In this document: positions 1 through 12,979 of the stretch, piece after piece
How positions within the stretch are numbered: position 1 is the first letter of the stretch
Layout of the letters: each line of letters starts with the position of its first letter
Assembly: GCF_949628265.1 (NCBI RefSeq)
Contig: NC_088788.1
Span: 1,364,001 to 1,428,000 of the forward strand
Direction: 5' to 3'
Source of the DNA: Cloeon dipterum
Taxonomy: Eukaryota > Arthropoda > Insecta > Ephemeroptera > Baetidae
Length of the DNA stretch: 64,000 nucleotides
The notes under the pieces: generated by a model
Database searches by the model: none
Seen by the model: only the letters and a program-made list of their open reading frames with translations
Told to the model about the DNA's origin: nothing
Position numbers and translations under genes: made by a program

Positions 1-1130
1 TTTTTTAACTATTTTCGTTTTTTGGACCACCAAATCTCAGGTTCTAACCATCATAATTGCAAAAACTACCCCCCGTTAGACTTGTATTATTTTTTTCTAA
101 GTAGCTAAAGTGTTAAAAGGGTGTATACACCCATCCCCTTTCATCCCCGTTGCTTCAATTTTGATGAAAAGCGATCACCGTCCTTGGCACCGCGCTCTAT
201 TATTTATAACTTTCAAGCTGTGAGACAATTTAGGGGTGGAGATCAAACACCCTTAAACCCTTCAGCTGGTCAGAAAAAATGGAGACAAGTTAAACGGTGG
301 GTATTTTTTGCAATTTTGATGCTTAGAACTCGAGATTTTAAGGTGCAAAAAAACGAAAAAACGCGAAAATATAGAAATTATTCAAATTGCGTAATTTTTG
401 CAACTCTTAATCTCGGATTGTAACCATCAGAATTGCAAAAACTACCCCTCGCTAGACTTGTCACAACCTCCACTAAACAGCCATAGTGTTAAGGGGGTGC
501 TAACCCTCATCCCTTTTCAACCCCTTGGTAATTTTTTTTTAAAAAATGTACTTCAAATTATTTAACCGATTTTGGATGGAAGGTAATTAAATCACCCTTA
601 AACCCTTCAGCTGGACAGGGGAGGTCGAGACGAGTCCAATGGTGGGTAGTTTTTTAATTTCTGATGATTTGGAGTTGCAAAAATAAGGAAAGTAGCAAAC
701 AAAATGTTATTTCTAATATATTGATTTAATTAATTTTGCGGGAGTGGTTTTTTATTTTAAAAAATATGGTTAAGGTTGATGTATCGCACAATGTTTTTTC
801 TTTTCAGCGACTCGCACAACATCTGGTGTGGCCGTCCGGGCACCTTTTCCTCCCCCGCTTACGAGAGAGAGTGCGACAGTTACGAGAGAGTTACGAGAGG
901 GTGCGTCTCGTAATAAATTATTATTTGTTCGGATATTGCCCTCGGAAACCCTGGTTTCTACCTGTCTCTTTAGCATGCCTCATTTTGGGCGAATTGATTA
1001 ATAATTGAAAATGTTTTTTTTTAATTTTTCGCTTAAAAATTTTCAAATATTAATTTAATCCCGGATTTGAGCCGTCGGAATTACAAAAACTATGTACACC
1101 TCCGCTAGATAAACACAATTTGCTTATTTA
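1..1130. repeat. Dispersed AT-rich repeat family A (several units)
   Basis: This stretch consists of inverted and direct units of one family. Its recurring phrases are a 'ttctaaccatcagaattgc' motif, 'aaaaactacccnccgttnga', 'ctagatagccaaagggtt' and 'ggggtgntcaaccctcatcccc'. The same phrases recur near 15.3-15.9, 19.2-20.1, 44.15-44.27, 55.7-56.5 and 59.2-60.1 kb. The short open frames here are low-complexity and resemble no protein. I see no gene. The superfamily is unknown. Confidence 0.6.
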
Positions 1131-3025
1131 CATTTTTATAATTATCCTGAAACTTTCTGTAAAAGGTAGAATTTGTGGTTATTTATATAGATTTTTTGTC
1201 ATGATTGGAAGAAATTTTTCAATGATTATTATTATTAATTTTGTTTATTCTCACCATAAAAAATGTACATAAATGTTAAAAAACAGTTTGTAAAAACAAA
1301 AAAAAATCCCGCAGTGAGAAAAGACGCAATTCTGGCAAACATCTCGCTAAATAAGCTCTACCCCGGTTGGCAGTTTCAAGTAGGGATGGTCCCCTGACCA
1401 TCCCCACTTGAAAGAGAATCAAGCTGCACCAATAGAAAAATACACTCGTACAATAATAGTTTCCTTCAATTTTACGAACGAAGCTGATGGATGCATCACC
1501 AGCATTTGCCAAGGGAATCCAAGGTCGAGTTCACGCTTGAAATTGTCAGCAAAGTGCTTTGAATTATAAGCAAGAGGAGATTTTTGTGCGACGAACAATT
1601 AAAACTTTAATATTATATATCTATTATTGCAGCCCCTATTCAACAAGAAACCAGTATGCGGCCGCACCAACAGTGGAAAAAATGAATTTGTTCTGCTCTG
1701 ATGTCCCAGCAGAAAGAAAATTTAATTTCCTTTATATGCGACGAGTTTTTGGCCAAAATGATTATTTTTAGACTCTGTTTCCTTCGCGTTTGTCATATAT
1801 AATATTTCCCACAAAATTCATGTTTTACTTATTGTTTATATTGCATTTTCAGATCGAATTTACAGATAAATTTAGACTGACGATCAATTGAAAAGGATAA
1901 TCATGCACAGGTAGTTTTTAGTTCAATCGAGCGTTTTCTTTAAATAATAAAAATCGATTTGGACCGGATTTTAAAAGGCATTGAACGTTGTGGAAGTTAA
2001 GGGATGATCCTTCAATACTCAGGTTTATTTCCCATAAGAACTTTAATATTTAAATTGAGATTACCTAAATCTGAACAAGATATTATAAGATATGAACAGT
2101 TTTTAATGTGTTCTCTTTATAATCTTAAAAGAGCAGTTGTTGCCGCCATTCCAATCCTCCAATCCTCGTGGGCGATGTTTCACTTTGATTTCGCGGGGGG
2201 AAACAAACAGAATTTGGTTTAATTCCACGCTGATTTTTTGTCCGTCACCGGTAGGAGTATTGACATTGACCGACTCTATAGTTGAGCCAGAAACTGACTG
2301 CTGGCAATCGTTTGATTTTCATTTAGCGAGCACAATCAATTAAAAAAAAATATCGCTTCCTCACAGTCGCAGAACGGGAAGCCTCTCTTGCCCCTTTTTG
2401 CGTTTGGGCATCACAAGGGCTGTGAATTTTATGTACGTTTGTTTACTCTCACAATTAGTCGGTAAATTCTTGTTATCGCACAGGTCAGTTTTAGGAAAAA
2501 AGCCTAAATATGTGTGAAAGACATTTTCTGAAAATAAGTTGCTAAGACTGTTCGGGGAACAAAGGTGACAGGTGTTTAATTTTTAAATAGAGGAAAATAT
2601 GTTATTATATTATGTTTTCTGCTAAAATTCGCCTATAACACAATGGCAGGTAACCTTGCTTCCTTTTCGTTTTATTTTGGCTTGGGTTACTAAATTTAAC
2701 AAAAAACCGTTGTCCGATTTTAAGAATTATGGGACAATAAATACGTTGCTCTAACAATCGAGCATCCAAGCATCCGCGATATTGTTCTTTTCTCAGGTAC
2801 ATTTATGCACTTCATCATCTTTGTGTCATAACTATAATATAATAGAGCGCTGTTAATATTTTGGCCAAAATATTCGACTATTTTTATACTGTTTCTAGGT
2901 AAGAGAAAATTTATACCGATAATTCATTGAAAAGGATAATCACTGGTAGTTTTAAGTTGAATCGAGCAGTTTCATTAGAAAATATTCATCGATTTGGACG
3001 GGATTTTAAGACATTGAAATTTTTA
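1131..3025. repeat. Intergenic stretch with two copies of repeat family E
   Basis: No gene is supported here. Two similar segments at about 1850-1995 and 2895-3025 share phrases such as 'ttgaaaaggataatca', 'atcgatttggac' and 'ggattttaa'. A third copy lies in inverted orientation at about 30080-30290. Short open frames in between have no protein-like composition. Confidence 0.5.
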
Positions 3026-3450
3026 GTTGATTTTTTTCATATCCTGAAAAGGTTGTAGGTCAAAAGCCGAGATCATATTTTGCGACCCTTTCCGAGAATT
3101 CGATTTTTCATGCTTTAATTTTTTTAGGCTTACATTCAAATTGGAGCTCGTAGAATTCTGTGCAAATAAAACAAGTTTTCTGAATGGCAGTTTCGTGGCA
3201 ATCAAAGTTTAAAGTTTTGAAATTGCTTCGAATCCGTTCTCCCGAGCATTTAATTTAATTCGAAAATGTGCCCGTCATTTTAAAATAATCGATTTTCCGT
3301 GTTCTGTTTACTTTAACGATCGATATTGAACCTCCGAAGGTTGATTCCGAGCCTCAGGCGTTTACCCTGAGGGTCAGATTGCGAAAAAATGCCCAAAATT
3401 GTCAAGTTTGGTGTCGTTTCACTGGGTTCACAGTTTAAATTTTGTTATAT
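2990..3450 (+). repeat. Dispersed repeat family C, long copy
   Basis: The segment runs from 'tgaaaaggttgtaggtcaa' to 'tcaagtttggtgtcgtttca'. The complementary sequence is found at about 28205-28620. Partial copies occur at about 20905-20990 and 40900-41250, and a weaker relative near 58980-59170. The motif 'ccctgagggtcagattgc' is well conserved. It has no coding content and no clear terminal repeats. Confidence 0.55.
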
Positions 3451-4084
3451 TATTTTTTTTTTTAAATTTTGCAATTCAAATGAACGAATTATCGTGCATT
3501 AAAATCTTCCTTATTTGCTGAAACAGGTTGTTAAACTCTTTCATCGGAGCTGTCGTTGACTCGAATAATAACTATCGGTTGATGACTTTAGATTATACTA
3601 TTTAAAAGCATAAACAAACGGAATCAAAGCTAACAAATCCGCAACAAGTTTATTCAAAGCTTTTCAAACAGTATAAGATAAAAGGTGCAAATACAAACAC
3701 TGCGCAGCTTTGTTTACACTTCAATGTTTGTTCTACATATAATCGCATCAGTGACGACACAATACGTATAATGAATGATTGAACCCGCTATTTGCTTGTT
3801 GATTACTGAATTGCTCGACCGACCAATGGGCTTTACACTCGAATTAAAGACACACGAGCTGTGGAGCGACGACCTTTTTTGACTACGCGCGCGAGACCAA
3901 CGCATCGACCGATTACGCATGTAATCTGCGGGGTTGATGACCCTTTATCACACACTCAGCCGTGCTCCAAAGTCGAAACAATAACCTCCTATTAACAGCC
4001 TGCACGCGTATAAAATGCGAATTGAAATAGTGTAAAACGAACGCCCACTGCCGAATTCTAAAAATTGAGTATTTGAGCACCAAG
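3451..4084. other. Intergenic stretch, no feature recognised
   Basis: AT-rich sequence. The short frame at 3714-3920 on the minus strand is arginine- and serine-rich with no family resemblance. I see nothing I can support. Confidence 0.4.
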
Positions 4085-4410
4085 TTGCAATTAGTTTTGG
4101 TTCTTTCTGGTCAGAAAGTCAATATGGCGTCGAAAATTATAGTTATTCGCCAATTTTGAAGCTGCGCGGTAATTTTTTGCGCATCTTAAGCATGCGCAGT
4201 ATGTTCAAATCGCTTCTTAATCTCACAGGGAGGCTGAAACGCATCACTGCGCATGCGTGACCAAAATTAAAACCTTCTGCGCAGTCGCAATTCCCACCGG
4301 GGTCCGGATTGCGATCTATGTTGGTTCCCGTCGGTCAGAATTTAATGAAATAATGGAGGCCAATCAGAAGCGTCGAAAAAGAGGCGTGCCGACCTAATAA
4401 TTTAATTCCC
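4085..4410 (-). repeat. Dispersed repeat family D (inverted relative to copy in carrier intron 2)
   Basis: About 320 bp match, in reverse complement, the segment at 32935-33215 inside intron 2 of the phosphate carrier gene. Shared landmarks are 'tgcgcatgcttaagatgcg', 'tggtcacgcatgcgcag', 'cctccattat' and 'ttgacgcttctgattggc'. It is GC-richer than its surroundings and holds several NRF1-like palindromes (GCGCATGCGC type). It is probably a non-autonomous element. Confidence 0.6.
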
Positions 4411-5834
4411 GCGCATTTTGTTGCATTTCCTTTAGCCTGATGTGTCATATTAACGGTCGATTCGCCAATTTCCGGGCTAATCAGCAGTTTGTAAAAAAAT
4501 ATTCATTGTGCTGATAAATTTTCATGATTTTCCCGCCGTATTTTACCAAAATCTATCTCTCAACTGTTATTGACGTATTGTAATTTCCATAATGTCTGTA
4601 AAATGGACCTAAATTATATTTTTAAAAGAGTCACATTAAATGTGGTTTAAAAGAACGTTTTTTTTCTCGGTGCTCAAAACATATTTTTAAAGAGAAGTCC
4701 TTTTTTCCGGTATAAAAAAGACCTATTTGTGGCTAGGGAATAACCTATTATCCTTTTGAGACGCCCAAGGGATCACCGCCACAGCCTGCGTGGTGCCAAA
4801 ATAACCTGCCGCGCGGTAAGTTTATTATTAATGATCGCGCTCCCCCCGTGAAACTTTCTTTCTTCTCTTGTCTTCCCTTCGCACTTTTGTTCAAAAAGGT
4901 GCAAAAGCGGCAGTTTATAATCATAAAAAAGAGCGCGAACTCGGAGCCTGGTCCGAGATGACAGGTTTTTTTATGGCGACTCGCGAGAGTAAGTGCTAAT
5001 ATAATATATAAAAAGGTCGTTTTGTTTGTGTTCGGGGAGCAAGTGCTGCGAGAGGGCCAAGACGCAGGCACATTATATGTGTACGCCTTTCGCTCGCTCT
5101 CGCTCGCGCACACGGTCGTCGACCTGCATATATGCCTCCACTTTTCGGAGAGAGAGAGAGATAATAAACGCTTCGAAAACTGCCAAAATCGCTTCGAATT
5201 AGCTAGTAGACGAAATTAAAAGCCACGCCATTTCTTTCATGGCTGCGCGCGTTTTTTCAGTTTCCTTTTCATGCAGCGCACATATGGATTTAATTGGCGA
5301 CAATGTATATTTTATGAAACAATAAAATAAGTTCCGCCGATGTCAGCTGATGAATGCCACTCCATTTAAAGCGAGCGTGCATTGCACAAAGCGCGTTCAT
5401 TCATGAGAAGCCGAGTTATCACTTCTTTTCTCAGGCGGCATTGACGAGTGACCCTGACTTTGGATTATTATTATTATTGTCCATTTTTCAATAACTATAC
5501 AATTTCTAAGGAGCGCTTTTAGCAGGTGATTTTCGGACAATTCTATTTTAACTGACTTGCCGGAACACCTTTGACAGTACATCGACGTGTGTGGCCGTCA
5601 AGTAATGCGCTTTTTTCGTCAGACGCGAAAACAAGTTTTCGAGAATTTGATATATTAAAAAATGCTCAAACTTCTTAACGTCTAATGTGTTTGCAAGTGT
5701 GCATAGTTAAAGTTATATTCTACACATTACAAAAAAATACAGAAAATACGTAGAATTTTACGGTGAGTCTGAAAAAGTTTAGTTTTTAACTGTACGACCC
5801 ATAGAAGCCGAGTTATTAATTTTTGAAGAGTAAA
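4411..5834. other. Intergenic stretch, no gene recognised
   Basis: Mixed AT-rich and CpG-containing sequence with a short GA microsatellite near 5150-5162. Frames such as 4748-5113 (minus) and 5022-5219 (plus) overlap each other and look non-coding. No structural RNA was recognised. Confidence 0.4.
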
Positions 5835-6600
5835 CAATGCGATTTGTGACATTTCAAACTTTTGTTTTCGAGGCCTAGGCGGGTCCCAATGGGCCAGATG
5901 GAGCTAATTTGGGTACCAATCGATGCCCCTTGGTAAAGCACGTCAGTCCGAGTGGGGTTTTTAAAAATCGGATCATTATTCGAATTTTTATGAATTTTTT
6001 TCGACCGATTTTCCGAAAAAGTCTAAAAAATTGGTTTTATTTTATTTAAATTCGGCCGTTTGTCTGATTATTCACCACGAACCCTCATTGGACAGGTGTT
6101 TGATTGGGCTATTACCAGGAATACCCTAGCGACCTTTTTCAGGGTACCCCGACCTAAGATCCGCTCCCAGGCCGGTTTTTTTATGCTTTTCAGAACTTTT
6201 TCGAGCACATTTAGCGATGAATACCCTTACCTGTCACTGATTTTGGTACAAATCGATGCCCCTTGGTGTGGTGCGTCCGCCCGTGTTCGAATTTTAAAAA
6301 TCGGACCATTTTTCGAATTTTTACGAATTTTTTGGCACATTTTTTTAAAATTTTCCAAAAAAATGGTTTTATTTTTATTTAAATTCGGCCGTTTGTCCGA
6401 TTGTCGACCACGACCCCTCATTGGACAGGTCGTAGATTGGACCATTACTCTAATGACCTTTTTCAGGGAACCCCGACCTGAGATCCGCTCCCAGGTCGTT
6501 TTTTAATGCTTTTTCCGTTCTTCCGAGCACATTTCGCGATACTCATTGACAATTTTTCGTCCTTGCCTGTCACCGACCTTTCTCAGGTCAGCGGCGGGGG
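5835..6600 (+). repeat. Dispersed repeat family B, two tandem partial units
   Basis: Two head-to-tail copies (about 5915-6230 and 6235-6560) share, in order, 'accaatcgatgccccttgg', a 'cggaccatttttcgaattt' segment, 'aaattcggccgtttgtc', 'cgacccctcattggacagg', 'cgacctttttcagggta' and 'cgacctgagatccgctccc'. Other copies lie at 8576-8935, 36738-37545, 42535-43065 (minus), 57420-57985 (minus) and 61080-61500. The 148-codon frame 6060-6506 is repeat sequence and should not be treated as a gene. Confidence 0.65.
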
Positions 6601-7405
6601 TGGACAGGTGAGGAAAATCTGCCTCAAACACTCAAAAATTTAAGTTTTCCCATTAATTTTATTTATTTTTAACTAACTATTAAATTTTAAGGGTGCAAAG
6701 GGGTGAAAAAGGATATTTCAAACCATTATCAGGTTCTTGACATTGCGAAAATCCGCAAACGCGTGCAAGTAATAACGAATCCAATCAAATGTGGAATTGA
6801 ATTTCCGATTGAATATCTGGCTAATAATCACGCGGCGGCAATTTGTTCTCGCGCGCTCGGCGCAGCATTGAACTTGAACTCGTGTGTGTGTGTGCTAAAG
6901 TGGCAGGCGTGAATGAGACTTGGCTGCAGCCAGCACACGTAAAGAGAAGAAGCCTGCTGCTCACTAGGTTAAAGGGCGATGCCCTTGCTCAGGTTCTCTC
7001 GCGCGCCTGTTCCCACCTCCGCCCAACGTGAGGCTGCTGCACGGCTCACGGCTGAGAGCTCGTCGCTCGCTCGTTTTCTGCCACACCGAAATTCGGATCC
7101 TTTTTTGCCCCCACTACGCTCGAGAATTTAGGTCAGGGGTCGATAAACCTCGCGCGAAAAATGGTGGTGGCCCGGCAAGACCAGAAAAGTGTGTGCGGAT
7201 CGTCTTTTTCCTACTTCATTTTTGCTCGCGCGGCAGCAACACCGAATAAAATGCTTATCACCACTTGACGCAACAACAATATTCCTCAAGATGTCAAATT
7301 AATTATTGAAACATCAAATTGTCGGATTGAGGATTAAAAATGTGTTTTATTTCGTGGAGCAATCATATTTTTATTTTATTTTTTTTTAAAAAGGGGGATT
7401 ATGAT
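6601..7405. other. Intergenic stretch, no gene recognised
   Basis: CpG-containing sequence at 6820-7240 has several overlapping short frames but no recognisable domain or paired splice signals. It could be regulatory; nothing more specific can be supported. Confidence 0.35.
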
Positions 7406-8216
7406 GTTTATAATAGAGCGTATTCAAGAAAGGTTTTTCTGTTCCTGTCCTGACCTGTTCCGGGAAAAAAATTTCCTGTCCTGTCCTGTTCCTGTTCAAA
7501 AATTGGATTTCCGGTCCTGTCCTGTTCCTGTTTTTTCCTGTTTTTATTTTCTCAAATTTAATTCCAATTTACAAAATGGTCTTCTAATTCTTCCATATTA
7601 ATATGTATACCTGTTTTTTGTTTGCTTTTAATTATTTGAAACTTACATTTGACAGATTTTCTAAGTGTTTAAATTTTGATCGAGTATATAATTTCTAATT
7701 CATCTAATTCCCCTTTATGAACAAAACGGAAAAAATAATATGCACCCCGCACAGAATTTAGTATCCAACAAAAATTATCACAAAAAGTGCTTAAAATGAA
7801 AAAGAATTGCAGAAAACCCCTAAAAAATGTTATTTTTGATACAGTTGATAGTTTCCCTAAAACGCTTGTTTTTCAAACACCGCTGACTGTAATTAAAGAG
7901 TTGTGCATTTTAATTAAAGCTTTAGAGCAAAATTGTAAACGTCGTGGATAATTTTTAGGTTTTTTTGGAAAAATATTTATAGTTACATGAAAGAAAGTAA
8001 ACATTGTAAGGCAGTATCAAAATGAAAAGTAATGCTGTCTGTAAATGAGGTATATTTGATTTAAAATAGACCAAGAATGGAATTGTTTTGAAACAAAATT
8101 CTTGTCTTGTCCTGTTCCTGAAAAATATTTTCCTGTCCTGCCGGAATTCCAGGAAAAAGCAGGAATTCTTGTTTCCTGTTTCAATTTCCTGTCTTGGAAT
8201 ACGCTCTAGTTTATAA
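7406..8216. mobile_element. Non-autonomous hAT-like DNA transposon with 8-bp target duplication
   Basis: A 795-bp element at 7414-8208 is bounded by inverted ends (TAGAGCGTATTC at the left; GAATACGCTCTA at the right). It is flanked by a perfect 8-bp direct duplication GTTTATAA (7406-7413 and 8209-8216). The sub-terminal regions are rich in 'ttcctgtcctgttcctg' repeats on both sides in opposite orientation. An 8-bp duplication and ends of the YARNG type are typical of the hAT superfamily. There is no transposase frame, so the element is a non-autonomous derivative. A diverged relative of its right end lies at about 47770-47908. Confidence 0.85.
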
Positions 8217-8575
8217 ACATACAAATTTCAAGAAATGTTGAAATAAATAGTTGCATAATTGTTTTTACTTTTTATAAATTGGGTAATTGCTAAAAAGCTT
8301 TTAATTTGTGAGGAGGAGGGTATGTTCAGTTTAAAAAATATATTGCGTTCACGATAAACATAATCTCCCCAGAATTGATTAGTCTCGCGACCAGAGGGAA
8401 TAAAATAAAAATTTTCCGGTATTTTACTGTTCGTCTCGCGCTCTTGATTTGATTTATGCATTGGAGAGTTATCAAATAATGCTGCATAATAAACATTTCC
8501 CTGCAACAATCGATTAAAGATTAATAAAATAGCAGAAAACCGTGTTCAATTATTTATAAAAAAAAAACTGCATTT
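8217..8575. other. Short intergenic stretch, nothing recognised
   Basis: AT-rich sequence between the hAT-like element and a family B repeat. A 93-codon minus-strand frame (8228-8509) lacks any recognisable feature. Confidence 0.4.
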
Positions 8576-8935
8576 TGGTATGAGTTTTTGGGGTCCAGTC
8601 GGAGATATATGGGCCGGAGGGCGCCGATTTTGTCACCAATCGACGCCCCTTGGTGAGGCGCGTTTGCCCGTGTGCGGTTTTTCAAAATCAGACCATTTTT
8701 AGAATTTTTACGAATTTTTTTCGTCATATTTTTCAAAATTTCCCAAATAAAAAATGGTTTTATTTTTATTTAAATTCGGCCGTTTGTCCCATCATTGACC
8801 ACGACCCCTCATTAGACAGGTCTTTAATCGGGATTTTTACCTGTAGTACCCTAACGACCTTTTTCAGGGTTCCCCTACCTGAGATCTGCGCCCAAGCCGG
8901 CTTTTAATGATTTTTTAGTACTTTCTAGCGCGTAA
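8576..8935 (+). repeat. Dispersed repeat family B copy
   Basis: A single copy in plus orientation, with the 'accaatcgacgccccttgg' start, the 'aaattcggccgtttgtc' middle and the 'cgacctttttcaggg' end phrases of the family. Terminal inverted repeats are not obvious. Confidence 0.65.
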
Positions 8936-11284
8936 GATGAATAAAAAAGCAGAAATTGTAGTCAATTATTAAATTAATGAGCCTACTGCGCTTATATTTC
9001 TGCAATCATGGGGAGAAATTTGATTGTGAAGAAAAATCCCCAATCACAAAATTAAAGGATGTCGTAAAAATCCCAAAATTTGAATTTTGATGCCAATTAA
9101 TTATTTATCACATTATCATTGAACCCTCCTCGTTCAGAGTTAACAAAAAAATTTATATCACCTTCATAATTAAATTTGTATATCCCCAAAAGAGTAATTG
9201 AAGTGTTAAACAGGAATAAAACCCTTAAATAGAATTTCGATCTGATCTTCGCGTTCGTTGTGACCATGAAGATCAGGTTAGCAACAGCCCAGCAAGAAAT
9301 TCGAATATTATCCACCCTATAATGAGATCGGGCTGTATACAGAAGCATGTAATATCATCCGGATAAAAGGACACCCTTCTTGCTGGGTGGCCAAACAAAT
9401 TTTGGTTAAGTACCGCGCAGCATCAAATTTGATAGCAGAGCGTGAAAACAAGCACAAAAGTAACCATTTAAAAATCATCCTTGTCCTTCTTAAGTGCAAG
9501 AGAGCTTTTGCAGTGCTTGGGTCGTATTCATATACCCGCGGTTTCTCCCTATAGCACGAATCTCGATCATTCACCTGAGTTCATCACCCACAAAGACCCG
9601 AAGACCCGAATTAATTCGTCATGCAGCTTTTCCATCCCGACCGTCAATCACTCCTTGGAGGGCTCTTATCATCCCTGGCTACTTTGTCGCTAATGGCAAA
9701 GCCAATAAGGGATCAGTTTCACCCCCCTTTTCCCTTGGCTTAATATATAATATAATATAATGGTTTATTAAATTAAAATTATTTGACAGAAGATAAATTG
9801 GACACTTTGATTCTTAAATTCAACTATAGGGATGCAAAAATTATTTTTCCCCAAAAGTAATGAGGTGCAATTTGCAATCGGCGGTGCGATTCACGCAAAC
9901 TGACGAATTGATATAGAGAAGCTACGTCGTGTTTTTTCATCTCAACACGTCAAAAGCAAAGAGAACACCAAAATTCAACATATTAATTTTTTATAAAATT
10001 TTAACAGACAACATTAAAAACAAAAACAATTAGTTTAAAAAAATTAAAGACCGCTTTAAAATGTTTCTCTCGTGTAAATTAGGCTGGTGGAGATTTTTAA
10101 AGAACAAAAAATCCACGTTTATTCAAAAACAAGTAAAATCCCAGAGTTATGAAACGCTGTCTTTCAAGTTAAATGCATGATTAATAAATATTAGAGGGGC
10201 CAGACAGATAAAGGTCCATCATCAGGTGATAACGTAGCAGTCTATTATCTAAACGTCTATAGTGTTACGTAATTAATTTGTTAAACATATTTAAATTAAA
10301 TTTTAAAAGGGAACGAAAAAAGATTATTTCTTTTTGCTACAATTCTTTAGAGTTTGATGAGAGCTTATGATGAAATCTGTAGCGGTACAACAACGCGGTA
10401 CTGCTTTTTGTTAAGAAGCCAACAATTGTCGGCGGGTGTTTGCATTATTGTTTAACAGCAGAAAGATGATTTTAAAATAATGATTTAGTTTTCGTCCGTC
10501 AGCCACACGGTGCTGACGTGGTTCGTTTAAAGTGGAATGATACTGGGCAACAATTGAAAATGATTTAAATTGTTGGATGCCTTAAACAATTGACTGATAA
10601 ACAATTTGTTCAACAATTTGCAATAATAAAAAATGACCATACAATAAAAATTCAAATTTTGCCAATTTTCTCCAAAATTTTGAGTGCTTGAACATATTTT
10701 CTTGACACATTTTGATTCGTCTCGTCGAGGTCTGTCCAACGGTGTGTGCCACTTATTGGGGAAGCTCTTGGTTTTGAAATTAAATCGGATTTCAAGTAAG
10801 GAGACAGCCATTACCATTTGAAAACCACGCTAACTTTCCAGCCGATTTTCTTAAAAAATTACAGTGCTGCTTAGGTCAATTTAGGCTTTAACTGAATCCT
10901 AAGGGATGAGTTTATGCATTGGCAACAAGCATTTTCCAGGATTTTCCAGTATCATTCCTCTTTAAACAAAAGAATTTGTAACTCATTATTGTAAACCATT
11001 TCAGTTCTAGTATTTGATTAAGTATCCGATCGGATTTCCAATTATTTACACGTGTTATTGGTAATTACATATTATACGATTGTGGAACAATCGGCGCGAA
11101 TTCATCTGAAATTTATTTCTGCCACGAGCACGAGGCTGCATAAATTTGCTCCACGCCGCGCGCACCATTGCAACCATAATAGTAAATTAAAACCCATTCT
11201 GCAGAGCGAAGCGAACCTTTATCTTGAATTTATTCCAGAGCGCGATAGAGATATAGGTGTGAGGAGTTATAATGCGCGGGTGGT
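8936..11284. other. Intergenic stretch, no gene recognised
   Basis: AT-rich sequence with short simple repeats such as the 'taatataatataa' tract near 9740-9762. Frames at 9317-9760 on both strands overlap and have no protein-like conservation that I can see. No RNA gene was recognised. Confidence 0.35.
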
Positions 11285-12640
11285 TCTTCTCTCTTCTCGC
11301 CAAGACCAAGGCTAAACTTGCACGAGCTCGTACACGCGTCACGTGGCGCAAATTCAATTTCAAATCGATTCAACTTTCAGCTTTTTACAACGTCAAGAGC
11401 CAGAGAAAAATTGAGGACTGAAGGAAGAATCCAGAGCGTCATTTTCATGCACGTATTTTGTGAATTTTAAATTAGTATAATATTTAAATATTGTTGCAAC
11501 GCATTTTTAATTAGTTTAAGAAATTCTGAAAAGGTTATTGCAAGAGGAATCGGGAAAATGTGGTCAAGCGCTGGAAATTTAGGAAAAAAGGTCCTTTTTA
11601 TTATTGCATCCAACAAATTAAATAATTTTCCACGGTTTTCAACTTCATTAAATTTTTTAACTGCTATATTTACACCCCCCGCCTCACTACCTTCCAAACA
11701 AAACGATTTTTTTTTAATTTTAATCCAGTGAATTAATATTTAAATTGTTGCAACGCATTTTTAATTAGTTTAAGAAATTCTGAAAAGGTTAATGCCACAA
11801 AATTTTAGAAAAATGGCGAGAGGACTTGAAAATGCTGTTTTATTTCCCTTAAAAAGAGTTTCCCTAAGGTCTGAAGGACCAGAGGAATCGTGAAGATTAG
11901 CACAAGAGATGGAATTTTTGGAAAAAAAATAATTTTTTATTGCATCCAAAAAATCCGATTTTCAACTTGATTAAAATTATTTATTTGACACCGCCAGCCG
12001 CACTTCAAACTTTTTTGAATTAAAGAATTTTCACGCTTTTTAAATTTCTTAAAAACATAACAATTAATTTCTTTGACAACTTGCTCATTTTCGTTTTCTT
12101 CTCGCCAAGACCTAGGCTGAAATTGCACAAGCTCGTACATGTGTCTCGTCTGAGGGAGAAGAATCGAGAGCGTCACATTCATGCACGTAGATAGGCAACC
12201 TTCCACACCTCAAACGTCAAAGCAGTATGCCTATTTTCCAAACAAATCGTCTTTTAAAATTTTGTGAAATTTAATTCAGTAAATTAAAATTTAAACTGTT
12301 GCAACGCATTTTTAATTGAGTAAAAAATTCTGAAAAGGTAAACGCAACAAATTTTTAGAAAAATGGCGAGAGAATTAGAAATCCTGTGTTTATTTCCCTT
12401 TAAAAGAGTTTCCCTAAGGTTACAAGGACCAGAGGAATCGTGAAGATGAGCTCAAGAGATGGAATTTTTTGAAAAAATCATTTTTTTATTGCATCCAACA
12501 AATCAAATAATTTTCAACTTGATTAAATTAATTAACTGATAATTACAACTCCAGCCGCATTAAAAATGATTTCAAATTCAAGAAATTTCACCCCGTTTTT
12601 AAATTTATCTAAAATAAAACGATTTTTGTGACAACTGGCT
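11285..12640 (+). repeat. Tandemly triplicated block upstream of the tal-type gene
   Basis: The phrase 'ttgttgcaacgcattttta' followed by 'ttctgaaaaggt' starts at about 11485, 11745 and 12297. The second and third copies also share a 'tttccctaaggt...gaccagaggaatcgtgaaga' segment and a 'ttttattgcatcca' tail. A linked phrase 'cttctcgccaagacc' with 'agctcgtac' occurs at about 11290 and 12100. This points to stepwise local tandem duplication just upstream of the small-peptide gene. No coding content is seen. Confidence 0.6.
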
Positions 12641-12865
12641 CATTTTCTTGGATATTTTTTTTTGCTGCTCACTCTTCCTGCTGTGATCCCCCCGCTCCTC
12701 TCTCATCCCATGTCCAGCAATATTATTTTTCTCTCTATTCACATGGTATATGTATGTGTTATCCCTAGAGAAAAAGGAGGAAGACACCAAACGAAGCGAT
12801 ATTCAACAAATTCTAAGGTGAGCATTAAAGGCCTCCCCTCCCCTTTCCCCCCCTTTGCCCGCGGA

Positions 12866-12906
12866 GAGAGCATAAAACCATCACGCACTCGGCTACAGCA
12901 CACTAT
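12866..12906 (+). promoter_or_regulatory. Candidate core promoter of the tal-type gene
   Basis: An ATAAAA box lies at 12872-12877, about 100 bp upstream of the first small ORF. Transcription could start some 25-30 bp further on, around 12900 ('gctacagcacact'). There is no ATG between this point and the first ORF. The TATA-like box and spacing are visible; the start site itself is inferred. Confidence 0.4.
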
Positions 12907-12979
12907 CTACTCGAGCTCGCTTTGGACCTGAAGTCGCCTCTGCAGCTCTGCTCTCCACTCACACTCGTACTTTCGCGAC

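Noticed and set aside
4748..5113. A 121-codon minus-strand ORF
   Set aside because: No recognisable features, and it overlaps an equally long plus-strand frame.
6060..6506. A 148-codon plus-strand ORF
   Set aside because: It lies wholly in two tandem family B repeat units, and its sequence recurs non-coding elsewhere in the window.
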